Positions 1 to 8,593 of a DNA stretch of 24,373 nucleotides are shown here, piece by piece. Each line of letters opens with the position of its first letter. Position 1 is the stretch's first letter. The notes under the pieces were generated by a model. The model ran no database searches. It saw only the letters and a program-made list of their open reading frames with translations, and was not told the DNA's origin. A program made the translations under genes and the position numbers. Origin of the DNA: Gnetum montanum (lineage: Eukaryota; Streptophyta; Gnetopsida; Gnetales; Gnetaceae); assembly GCA_015680685.1 (NCBI GenBank), contig MNCI01034785.1, forward strand, positions 1-24,373, read 5' to 3'.

Positions 1-142
1 CAGGAGGTAACACTATGTTACCTTGTAAGTCTCACCAACATAGTTTTTCATCTTGATGGAGGATAAAGGTAAATTCTAGTATATACTCATCNTGAAAAAC
101 TATGTTGGTGAGACTTACAAGGTAACATAGTGTTACCTCCTG
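1..142. repeat. Perfect 50-bp inverted repeat (hairpin) with N in the loop
   Basis: Bases 1-50 are the exact reverse complement of 93-142, separated by a 42-nt loop that ends in the only ambiguous base I noticed (N at 92). The left arm starts at the first base of the window, so the repeat may extend further. Perfect arm identity contrasts with the heavy decay of everything around it. It could be a recent foldback insertion, a transcribed hairpin, or an assembly/gap-filling artefact in which one strand was joined to its own complement. The sequence alone does not decide; the N at the arm boundary favours the artefact. Confidence 0.95.
51..92 (+). repeat. Possible 3' tail of the 5' LTR of element A
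   Basis: The hairpin loop ends CTCATC followed by N. The three LTRs found elsewhere in the window end CTCATCA, and the preceding bases (ATGG, then AGGTA and TACTCATC) loosely resemble the U5 end of the LTRs at 8593 and 21737. A 5' LTR ending at 92 would put the first gag ATG (190) about 98 nt downstream, close to the 125 nt seen in element C. No primer site follows: the hairpin arm takes its place. The match is short, so this is tentative. Confidence 0.25.
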
Positions 143-189
143 ATCATTTAGTCCAAAGCATGCTTCTTCATGATTTCACACGAATTAGC

Positions 190-2279
190 ATGCCGAACTT
201 ACACCCAGAATACATTGTGTAAGATCATGACTCAAGAGAATACCATCCCATAGAGGCACAATATCAAAGGGACTTGCAACAGGAGTGAAATCATAAGTCT
301 TTGAAGGGTAATTGGTCCCACAATGTCCCACACATCTTAAGAGAAAATGAGGGTAGTGAACTTAACTCAGGTAGTCACCCATACAATGATGTTCCTCCCC
401 TTGACTTTGGCCAAGGGGTTCTGTATCAGAACCTTCATTTCACTATTCATAACCAAGGTTCTGATACCCATGAGCATAAAGGGTCTGAAAAAAGGAACAC
501 AAACTCATGATAAAAGTGGACATTTTGATTGCAATTCTGATCGAGGCCGAGATTGTAGAATAGAAGGTAGCAGACACTATCATGGTGATGGTTCTCCTTC
601 TATTTCACTTTCATCATCTCCTTCAATATTCGAATGTGTTCATAAAGAAAAAGACCATGGGGATAAAGGTAGAAAAAGTGGAAGTTACAGATGAAATATC
701 CAGGAAAGGGGATGAGGCCACTCTAGAGACTTATGACATAGAAGAAGGGAGAGTAGGGAACAACGTAGGTATCATAGACACCATGGACAAGATGATCATG
801 ATGAACCCATCCTTGCTACTCGAAGTATGTTGGACATAACTAAGGCTATTAGAATTCCAACAAGGCATCAGAAAGATAGTAGGATTAAGAGATTAGATAT
901 GAACAACATCCCATGATTTGAAGGGGGATATAACGCTGATCCTCAGAATCATTTATAAGAATTCCATGATGCATGTGCCTTATAGAACATAAAGAACGAG
1001 TGAAAAAAACTTAAGTTGTTCCTATGGACACTAGTTAAAGAAGCAAAAGGCTAGTTCTAATCTTTAGAACTAGAATCCATTCATAGATGGAGTACTATGT
1101 TAGAACTATTTAATGATAAGTACCAAACGTACTCCTAAGTGTCTAACTTGCAAAAGTAAATGAAAGTCTAGAAACAAGGAGGACATGAACCCTTGGATGT
1201 TGCCATGGGCTAATACTATGCACTGCTACATCACTGTCCTAGCCATGGTTATTTGCAAAGGAATCAAATGAACCATCTTGTGGATGGGCTTAGGCATGAA
1301 ACAAAAAGAAACCTTAGGACTTATGCCCAAGGGAGACTATCTGATCTTAGGTCCCATCAAATTCAGAGACTATTGGAGCAAGTTGCTATGGAAGAAGGTA
1401 AACTATGAAAGAGAAAAAATGTAGAAGAGTATAACTGAGATCATTTCCTTTGAAAGAAGGGAGTAAAATTTTGTGAGGATGAAGAAGAGTCACCACTTGA
1501 AGAGATGGTGAATAGGAAAATTTTTCCTATCCAAAAGTTGACATTAGAAGTTTTTGCAAAGGTAGATCAAATGTGGGATTCCCTACACAATAGATTTTAA
1601 ACTGTTCTTAGAATAGTAGAGGAGTCTAGAGAGTAAGGTAGTGAGAAAAGAAAAAAGAAAGAGGCTAAACATGCATGTAGCAAGAGTAAGGGCAAAGTTT
1701 CCATCATTGAAGAGGTTGTGGATTTGGAAATAGACAATGATAGTGGATGCAAGATATGTTAATATGACCATTATAAGTGATGTTGCCCTGTAATCTCACA
1801 TCTACAAGAGTTTGGGGTGTATGCACTTAACCCATGATTAAACAAAAGGCAAACACCCCAAAGGTTACCTTATCCTCAAGGTAACCCAAGGTAGTTCCAC
1901 CAACCATTAACATATTATCCTAGTGGAAATCCACCACAATTGATTAAGCAATACTAATAGTTGCAACACTCATAATCATGGGGAATGCCATGACTAAGGC
2001 AATAATATCCTAATTGACAACTTGACCCATATGGATATTACATGTAGCAACCAATCTCCCCACATGACTCTATTAGTCATATCACTCCTCAACCTCACTA
2101 CCAAGCTGATGAGTATTATGGGATTCCCTCTTCTAGAGGTGATATTCCACAAGCATATCATCCTTCTCATTTGAATACATCTCTTTCACCAATAGCTCCA
2201 CTACCATATGCTCCCCTGATGCAAGGTGAAATCCCTACCCAGTTGCAGCAACATAATGCCATGAGGGCTATTAAGTCTT
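190..2279 (+). pseudogene. gag: gag remnant of element A
   Basis: Gag forms the virus-like particle and packages element RNA. The likely start is the ATG at 190; an open stretch from 301 continues in that frame, then a frameshift near 500 moves to the frame of 347-694. Next come a Ser-rich, then Arg/His-rich segment (about 580-820), and a retrotransposon-gag core (about 827-1400) with LDMNNIP, W-S-T-M-L-E-L-F and YALLHHC-like blocks. A zinc-knuckle-like Cys/His cluster (C-x2-C-x3-H-x4-C, 1748-1786) is followed by a Pro/Tyr/Gln-rich tail to about 2279. The same order recurs in element C (21863 onward), which independently supports the reading. About a dozen or more in-frame stops make it non-functional. 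Confidence 0.82.
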
Positions 2280-2289
2280 AACTTACTAT

Positions 2290-2990
2290 TGGTTGCAACA
2301 ACCACATGAAGAAAAGACCTTTCTTTAGAACCAACAATTCAACCAAGTCCTTGCAATCATAAGCAGTAGATTCCTTAGATGTCTCGGTATCAATTAAAAC
2401 TTTAGAGCCCCTTTCAATCCAATCACCACACTCAACGCATATGGTCATGCTAACACATGCCATCACTGGTTGGATTAAAGTTGGCCACATTCCCAGGAAA
2501 TTATTTGGTCTTTGGAGTTCTCTGATATACTTATGAATTGCTAGAAATGCACCATGTAAGGCTCTTTTGGATTCAAGTTCCAATGTCAACTTGATTTCTC
2601 AAGAAATGTACAAGGCTTGGAACTTTCCCCCATTGAAAAAGAGCAACATCCATCTAGAGTTTTCTAACTAGTCCATCATTGTCCCATTGGGACTAATGGA
2701 AGACATTATTACCATTGTTTGTGGGCGGTTGTACCCAGCTAACTTCCTATTGATTTAGGTAAATAATGGTAATAAGGACTTTCCAATCATAATGGGAAGA
2801 GCATGGCTAAGCACCATTGACACATGCCTAGAAATATCAAAGAAAAACACATTCAGAAAGATCAAGAAGAAGAGAGTTCCGTGCATCACATACAGTGACA
2901 TAGGGTGTAATTGTGTGCAAAGGTCATGGATTGTGCAAAGTTTAGCATTACCTACATGCAATTAGTGTGCACAAGTGATTAACATACAAA
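2290..2990 (+). pseudogene. Retropepsin (aspartic protease) remnant of element A
   Basis: This domain would cleave the Gag-Pol polyprotein. The active-site block starts at 2561 and reads A-L-L-D-S-S-S-N-V-N-L-I-S, where the family has D-S/T-G; the Gly codon GGT is AGT here (2576-2578), a G-to-A change. Downstream are the flap region with GRLYPANFL (about 2725-2755) and the C-terminal I-I-M-G-R-A-W-L block (about 2787-2810), equivalent to the family's ILGRPWL-type motif. Stops lie between the blocks. Spacing between active site and the GR motif is normal. The minus-strand open frames across here (2278-2589, 2755-2961) are shadows. Confidence 0.75.
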
Positions 2991-2999
2991 TATGACTAT

Positions 3000-4690
3000 A
3001 TGCAGCAACCACATGATAGGAAGACACCCGGTGGCTAACAAATGATCAAGAAAGTAGTTCACTCATATGCATGGAACCAACTATGGGTTTTAATTATGCT
3101 TACATCAATAGCATAGACACATTAGAGAAAGTCCATGGCCAACTTTCAAGTCTTAACCTTGAAAATATCAATGAAGGGAAGTTGGAAATCCCTGAGAAAT
3201 TTATGCAGGAGCCCCTTGACCTAAAAGCATTGCCCATCGGTATGGAATATACATTCCTTAAAAATGAAAAATCGGTAATTATTAGCTCTAAGCTTACTCC
3301 TCAATAGAAATAAGAACTACTAAAGGTAATAAATAAATGGTTGAAAGCCTTCACTTGGTCATATACTAAATTAACTAGAATAGATCCTAGGATATGCCAA
3401 CATAGAATTTACATTAACCCCTCCATGAAGCCTCAAGGACAACTATGGAGGTGATTGAACCCTAAGCTGAAGTAAGTAGTTAAGGAAGAAATTGAACAAC
3501 TTCTCAAGGCTAGGTTCATATACCCCATTGTTGATAGTGAATGGGTTAGCCCCTTAGTTATTGTGCCTAAAAAGGGAGGCAAATGGAGGGTGTGCATAGA
3601 TTTCAGGCTACTAAATATAGCAACATTCAAAGATCACTTTCCATTACCATTTTTTGACCAAGTCATAGAAACCATCGTAGGGCATCACTATTATAGTTTT
3701 CTAAATGGATATAGTGGATATAACCAAATACAAATAGCCTTAGAAGACCAAGCTAAGACTACATTCACCAGTTCTTGGGGAATGTTCGCATATAAATAGA
3801 TGTATTTTGGCTTGTGCAATGCCCCTGCAAAATTTCAATGACTAGTTCTAAGCATATTCCAATAGTAGATAGGGAATGGTGTGGAGGTCTTTATGAATGA
3901 CTTATCCACTTATGCAGAAAACTTTAATCAAGCCTTGGACTAGTTGGATAAAGTGTTAACAAAATGTGTAGAAACCAATTTGAGGCTCAACTGGCATAAA
4001 ATCCATTTGATGGTCCAATAAGGCATAGTACTAGAGCACAAAATCTCATACATAGGGATAGAGGTAGACCCCAAGAAAATCGAAATTATCTAAGGAATTA
4101 CCCTTCAACCGAAAACTATCAAAGATATTTGGTCATTCCTTAGACATACCAGCTACTATAGGAGATTTATTAAGAACTTTTCAAAGGTTTCCTAACCATT
4201 GGTGGAATTAATGAAAAAGGACATACCTTTTGAGTGGACCAGGGAATGCGAATTAGCTTTCTAAACTTTGAAATAGAAGCTAGTAGAAACACCCATTCTA
4301 CAAGCTCCTGACTAGTGCAAACCATTCCATACCATCAGTGATTCATCCAACTATGCTTTAGGAGACATACTTACATAGTTAGATGACAAGAAGCATCCTT
4401 ATTACATCCACTATGAAAGTAGAAGTATCGCTACTGCATAACTTAACTACACTACTGTAGAGAAAGAATTACTGACTGTAGTATTTGCACTAGAAAATTT
4501 TAGACACTATGTATTGGGATATAAAGTATATATACATACAGATCATAGTGCAATTTGGTTCCTCATGAATAAGCCAATGGTAAGCCATTGTATCATATGA
4601 TGGCTTGTAATTTTACAAGAGTTCAATTTAACAATGATCGATCACAAGGGAACCAATAATGTAGTTGCTAATCATTTATCTCGGTTGTGA
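3000..4690 (+). pseudogene. pol: Reverse transcriptase and RNase H remnant of element A
   Basis: After a protease-RT linker (open at 3071-3307), the RT begins around 3420. Readable motifs in order: VPKKGGKWRVCIDFR (about 3566-3610), FLNGYSGYNQI (3698-3730), FGLCNAPA (about 3808-3832) and VFMNDLS (3887-3907). The family has D where N stands in both FLN (codon 3704-3706) and MND (3896-3898), so two metal-binding aspartates are lost through GAT to AAT. The connection and RNase H follow: SFLRHTSYYRRFIKNFSK, then D-S-S-N-Y-A-L-G, EKELLTVVFAL and TDHSAI, ending in NHLSRL near 4690. The RNase H acidic residues are kept. There are multiple in-frame stops, mostly TAG/TAA. Confidence 0.88.
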
Positions 4691-6138
4691 TGGGACAACA
4701 AAGAGGATGGGTATCTAATTTTTGATCATTTTCTTGATGAATTTCTCTTTGCTGGTGTAGTGAATAATCAATCACCCATGGAGACAAATTGGTCTAGTAG
4801 CATTCTTACCTATCACCTCATCCAACAAACACCACAAGAGTTAAACCTTAAGAAGAAACAACAATTTCTTCACCGATCCAAGTACTTTATGGAGATCAAT
4901 GGGAAACTTTACAAAGTGTGTCCTGATGGCTTAGTTTGATGGTATGTTCCCAATCTAGATCAATTGCAAGCTCTCCAAGATGCTCATGAGGGTCCTTGTG
5001 GGGGTAATTATGCTGGGAGACGAATGGCCATCAAGATCTTACTTGTAGGATATTATTGGCCTACATTATTTTAGGATGCCCATCATTTTGTCAAATCTTG
5101 TGAGTATTGTCAACGTGATGGGGGAATGACTGCTAGAGTGGAGAATTTGCAACAATGGATTCAACCATTAGAACCCTTCAACATTTGGGGAATTGATTTT
5201 ATGGGGTTGATTACACCAATGTCCAATAGAAAATCTTATATTATTATTGCCGTTGATTACCTAACAAAATGGGCTGAAGTAGCTGCTGTCAAATATTATA
5301 CATCATCTATAGTTGCATGATTTATTCAACAAAAAATCATAAATAGGTTTGGTGTGTCGTGTGCACTTACTTTAGATAATGGTACATACTTAATAGCTAC
5401 AACTTTTCAGAAATTAATGCAACACTTAGGGGTTGAGCATAAATTGACCACACCATACCACCCCCAAGCAAACAGTTAAATAAAAGTCACCAACAATGAG
5501 ATTATGAAGATATTGACAAGAACCATTAGCAAGTTTAGGTGATACTGGAGCACTAAATTGAATGATGCTCTTTGGGCATACCACTCCACATGGAAACTCC
5601 CTACAGGATACTCTCCCTATGAGTTAGTGTATAGTAAATTACCAACGCTTCCCATTCAAATTAAGCTTCATAAACTATCCACAACATGTGACCTCAACCT
5701 TGATCTTGATCTAGCATAGAAAAAATGGTTAGTAATCCTTAACTTGCTAAATGAAAATTGATTAGCTACCCTATTATCTAAAAAATTGCACAAAGCCTTC
5801 AATAAATAATGTTATGACATAAGAATTAGAAAAGTTAAATATCAGCTAGGAGATAAGGTTCTCTACTAGAATCCCACACATGTGCTACAATTTACTAAAT
5901 TTAAAACACTATGGAAGGACCTTATATTATTTATGCAACTTTTCTTTTAGAGGCCATGAAAATATACAAACTTGAAAGCCCGAATAAGAAAATTTTGATT
6001 AACGTGAAACAAACCAAACCTTTCCAAGAGCTTAGGATAGCTAGTACACATGCTACATCTCTTGATGGACAACCTTTCTTACTATTTCAAATCTCCTCCT
6101 TCCAACTTAGTCATGGGGGAGATGGCCACCTATGCTAA
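4691..6138 (+). pseudogene. Integrase remnant of element A
   Basis: Integrase would insert the cDNA. The N-terminal zinc domain is visible as DAHEGPCGGNYAGRR ... SCEYCQ (about 4980-5115); the second His (family GGH) is Asn. The catalytic core has WGIDFMG (about 5188-5208), a kept Asp in LDNGTY (about 5374-5391), and PYHPQAN followed by a stop and I-K-V-T-N, where family members carry Glu: codon 5483-5485 is AAA instead of GAA. The C-terminal part includes KYQLGDKVLY and FKTLWKGPYIIY (about 5838-5940), homologous to the minus-strand copy at 18200-18710. A frame change lies between 5320 and 5911. The frame ends at 6138. Confidence 0.85.
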
Positions 6139-6708
6139 CCATTCTAGGCCCTTAGTTCTTTTTGAATTTTGTTTTACACATTTTTTTTGTTTTACAAATT
6201 CTTTCAACTTTTCATATTTTTTTTACACCATTGTTAATATTTTTACTATTTCTTTGTTTACTTGATTTACTTTTATTCATCATCTAATAAGTGCTCATGA
6301 CGGTGGATTGAATTATATCATATTGATTTCTAATGTTTGGTTTTTACCTTTGAATTGTGATGCTGTTATTAATGTATGGTTCTTTTGGTAAAATAGGTAA
6401 TGAGTCCATGTCGTCCAATCATCCATACAACTCTATGGTCTCCTTTGGCTTGGAACTATACAGTCCTATTTTTCTAAGTAAACTTATTAATGAATTGATG
6501 GCTGGGTAGTTTTCAAATCAAGGAAAGACTCAAAGGATGAAAAGGGTGTGAATTGGTGTTGGCCGTTCTCTTGGGTTCTTGGATGATTTTTCTTGGGTTT
6601 TTTGCCATTCTGACATTGTTTAAATATCAGGAAGCCAAGTGAATAAAAAGAAGTCTTTTCATGGTGTGGTTCTTCATCATAAACAACAAAAAAAATAGAA
6701 AAAGGTAA
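6139..6708 (+). other. T-rich spacer after integrase of element A
   Basis: About 570 bases with long T runs (6180-6260) and no convincing reading frame. It separates pol from the next conserved block. The equivalent stretch of element B (about 17640-18200) has a similar length. A block at 6660-6671 (catggtgtggtt) is shared with the minus strand at about 17622-17640. Nothing else is recognised. Confidence 0.5.
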
Positions 6709-7020
6709 GAATTCAAAGAACACTCCTTAGACATAATAAAGTAATATGGGCTACAAGCATTGGTTATGGCACTAGAAGGACATGTTACCCATGCCTGAAG
6801 GTTCCCTATAACTAAGGCCCTTTCTTGCTTCCTGCTTCTTCATGTCACTCTCTTTGGGATGGTGGTCACTCTTTTTGAAAGCATTCTTATTGCCTCAAGA
6901 GGATGCATTGGCCAAGTGTATTGATGCGAGGTCATTGAATGTTGTTGGTTTGAGTTTGGATTTGGGATGAGTTCTACTCAGTTATCTTAACCATGAAATA
7001 CACAAGGGGCTTGGCACAAA
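6709..7020 (+). pseudogene. Extra coding remnant downstream of integrase in element A (unknown, third-ORF position)
   Basis: From a GAATTC at 6709 this segment matches the reverse complement of 17605-17300 over about 300 bases. Both copies contain a block reading G-Y-K-H-W-L-W (about 6738-6760) and P-M-P-E-G, and later corresponding residues follow codon by codon with short indels. Conservation between two diverged copies, after integrase and before the LTR, points to a former reading frame rather than spacer. Athila-type elements carry an env-like third gene in this position, but I recognise no membrane segment or known domain here. In this copy it is shifted and interrupted by stops. Confidence 0.5.
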
Positions 7021-7570
7021 TTTTTTAATTTTTTCCATTTTACTAATTGCATAATGCCAACACCTTGGGTAGTTGCCAGTGAGAAATCTCTAAACCAATT
7101 TCTGCCATAACCACAACTTAGCCAATGCACTTTATATCAAGGCAGGGTATCAACTACATTATGAATTATCTATCCTTGCTCATTTGTGACTATGTTGTGT
7201 GTGTAGATGGTGATCATACAAAAACTAGAATGGGCTTGGAGGAAGCACTCAGGATGGACCGGAACTGGAGCATTTACGAAAGGAGCAATTTTGGTGGCAT
7301 GGCTATGGATAAACAATAGAAGGTGCAATCTCGGCATTCGTGGAAACACGCTCCATCTTCTCTCTCTCTCTCTCTCTCTCTTCAAGCTACCAAATAAAGG
7401 CTTGGATGTCATTTATGTACAAGTGTTCACCACAATGGTCATGAACAATAATGTTATAATATGCTTATTGATATGTTCATTGGGCATGTTGAGTTTGTCA
7501 TCCCATTCCACCGTCAATTGTCAATTAGTCAATAATCCCATACCTTTCCAATATTTTGTAAGGAACTCGA
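7021..7570 (+). other. Element A sequence up to the 3' LTR, with (TC)n microsatellite
   Basis: No gene is recognised; open frames at 7125-7319 and 7207-7638 have no supporting homology. A (TC)n run lies at 7359-7381. The last 60-70 bases before the LTR, including AATCCCATAC (about 7534-7543), match the minus strand of element B just upstream of its 3' LTR (about 13290-13320). This confirms that both are the internal end of the same kind of element. A clear polypurine tract is not preserved; the purine-rich aaggaactcgag at 7559-7570 is the only candidate. Confidence 0.5.
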
Positions 7571-7610
7571 GGATGAGTTTTCATTCAGTCATGGGATATG
7601 ATCAGAGTTG

Positions 7611-7826
7611 TAACTCTAAAAATTACTCTAATTGTTAGAGTAGTTACTCTAGTAGTTATTCTAATTATTAGAGTGGCTACTCTAGCGGTTACTCTAGCAG
7701 ATACTCTAATTATTAGAGTGGTTACTCTAGTAGTTATTCTAATTATTAGAGTGGTTACTCTAGTGGTTACTTTAGTAGTTATTCTAATTATTAGAGCAAT
7801 TACTCTAATTATTAGAGTAGTTGCTC
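7611..7826. repeat. Palindromic minisatellite in U3 of LTR-A (78-bp higher-order period)
   Basis: Variants of TTACTCTAGT and ATTCTAATTATTAGAGT alternate through about 215 bases. The core ATTATTAGAG (ATTGTTAGAG in the first copy) occurs at 7631, 7664, 7709, 7742, 7787 and 7808, giving spacings 33, 45, 33, 45, 21. The higher-order unit is therefore 33+45 = 78 bp, with an inner step of about 12. Each core is nearly self-complementary. All spacings are multiples of three, which explains long open frames on both strands that I do not regard as genes. It ends 8 bases before the TATA box and is missing from the other two LTRs. Confidence 0.9.
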
Positions 7827-7833
7827 CCAAGTC

Positions 7834-7841
7834 TATAAATA
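7834..7841 (+). promoter_or_regulatory. TATA box of LTR-A
   Basis: TATAAATA in the sequence context CTATAAATA, 175 bases before the AATAAA signal. The same spacing recurs in the LTRs of B and C (after allowing for C's 60-bp duplication). Transcription would start about 30 bases downstream. Confidence 0.65.
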
Positions 7842-8008
7842 CAGTGCCTAGGCACACAATTGCAAGGAAGTCTTTTAGTAGCCAAGTAGCAAAACTATTA
7901 TAGTTTGTTTGAAAGTTAGAGTATTTTCCAAGTGCTTGTAGCAGGAGGTATAAGTATGGAAAAATCTTTATTTGAGCATTATGTAGCTAAGCACACCTTG
8001 TGTATATC

Positions 8009-8014
8009 AATAAA
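8009..8014 (+). promoter_or_regulatory. Polyadenylation signal of LTR-A
   Basis: CAATAAAGACGAG aligns with CAATAAAGATTGAG in LTR-C and AATAATAAAGAAGAG in LTR-B. It is followed in A and C by a conserved CATC-x-TTGCAGCA block, probably around the cleavage site, which would mark the R/U5 boundary. Confidence 0.6.
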
Positions 8015-8593
8015 GACGAGCTCTTTGATTCATCCTTGCAGCACTTGAGATTTTTTTTCTTACGCATTTCTTTTATTTTATTTTCTTATGAATTTATTTT
8101 ATTTTATGCACTTTATATTTCTATTATTAGGATAGCAATTAATTTTTATCAATTAAGAAAATCATTAAATTACACAAGCATGACCACTTCAAGCATGCGT
8201 GTAATGCTTGGTAACCCAGTAATGATTAGTGTTTGGAAATCACTGCAGTGTTGTACTATTTCAGGATGTGTACAGAAAGTGGGAACAGATGCTAGTGTTA
8301 GGATTAGTTAGAACTTAGTTAATGAGTAGTTAAGTTAAATTATTCACTTAGTTACCTCTCTCATTCCCTACTAGCACAGGACATAAAAACATAAAAGCTA
8401 TAAAAATCATATACCTCAAGCTTACTTAACCATACAATTGTGACATATAAGTATTCTTGGGAAGACAATGATCAACCAAACCATCCATGTTCCACAAGGA
8501 CCCATAAGTACTTAGTCCTTGGAATTCAACCTGATCGTGCATGAAACACTTGTATTCGTATGGTTGAGCATAGGCGTATCTCACTACTCATCA

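Larger units (their letters stand above)
93..8593 (+). mobile_element. Element A: degenerate Ty3/gypsy LTR retrotransposon (Athila/Tat-like)
   Basis: The order is gag, protease, reverse transcriptase, RNase H, integrase, extra coding remnant, 3' LTR, all on the plus strand, as in non-chromovirus plant Ty3/gypsy elements. Reverse transcriptase reads like the Athila/Tat lineage (GYSGYNQI, FGLCNAPA, ETNLRLNW). Integrase precedes the LTR and I see no chromodomain. Every domain has in-frame stops, mostly at codons one transition from Gln, Trp or Arg, so the element is inactive. The LTR end at 8593 is followed by AAGAG, a possible target duplication whose partner lies outside the window. The exact 5' limit is uncertain because of the hairpin. 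Confidence 0.88.
7571..8593 (+). repeat. 3' LTR of element A
   Basis: Defined by comparison with the LTRs at 12367-13220 (minus) and 20834-21737. It starts GGATGAG (family TGATGAG, first base changed) and ends CTCATCA at 8593, where similarity to the right-hand LTR stops. Shared blocks are TATAAATA (7834), AATAAA (8009), CTTGGTAA-x-CCAGTA (8207-8221) and a stretch around ATGGTTGAGCATAGG near the end. AATAAA to the LTR end is 579 bases, against 572 and 559 in the other two. It is longer than the others because of a palindromic satellite in U3. No primer site follows 8593, so this is the 3' copy. Confidence 0.85.

Noticed and set aside
2278-2961. Minus-strand ORFs of 103 and 68 codons
   Set aside because: Shadows of the plus-strand protease, whose active-site and GR motifs are clear.
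7611-7826. CRISPR-like regular repeats
   Set aside because: Repeats are contiguous variants of one another without unique spacers, and lie in a plant LTR.
7585-7903. Overlapping open frames on both strands encoding regular Val/Thr/Ile repeats
   Set aside because: They are a by-product of the palindromic satellite, whose spacings are all multiples of three; there is no start context or homology, and they run into the TATA box.
7571-8593. LTR-A as a 5' LTR of an element extending to the right
   Set aside because: No primer-binding site follows 8593 and the next 3.8 kb has no gag; gag-pol lies to the left in the right order.
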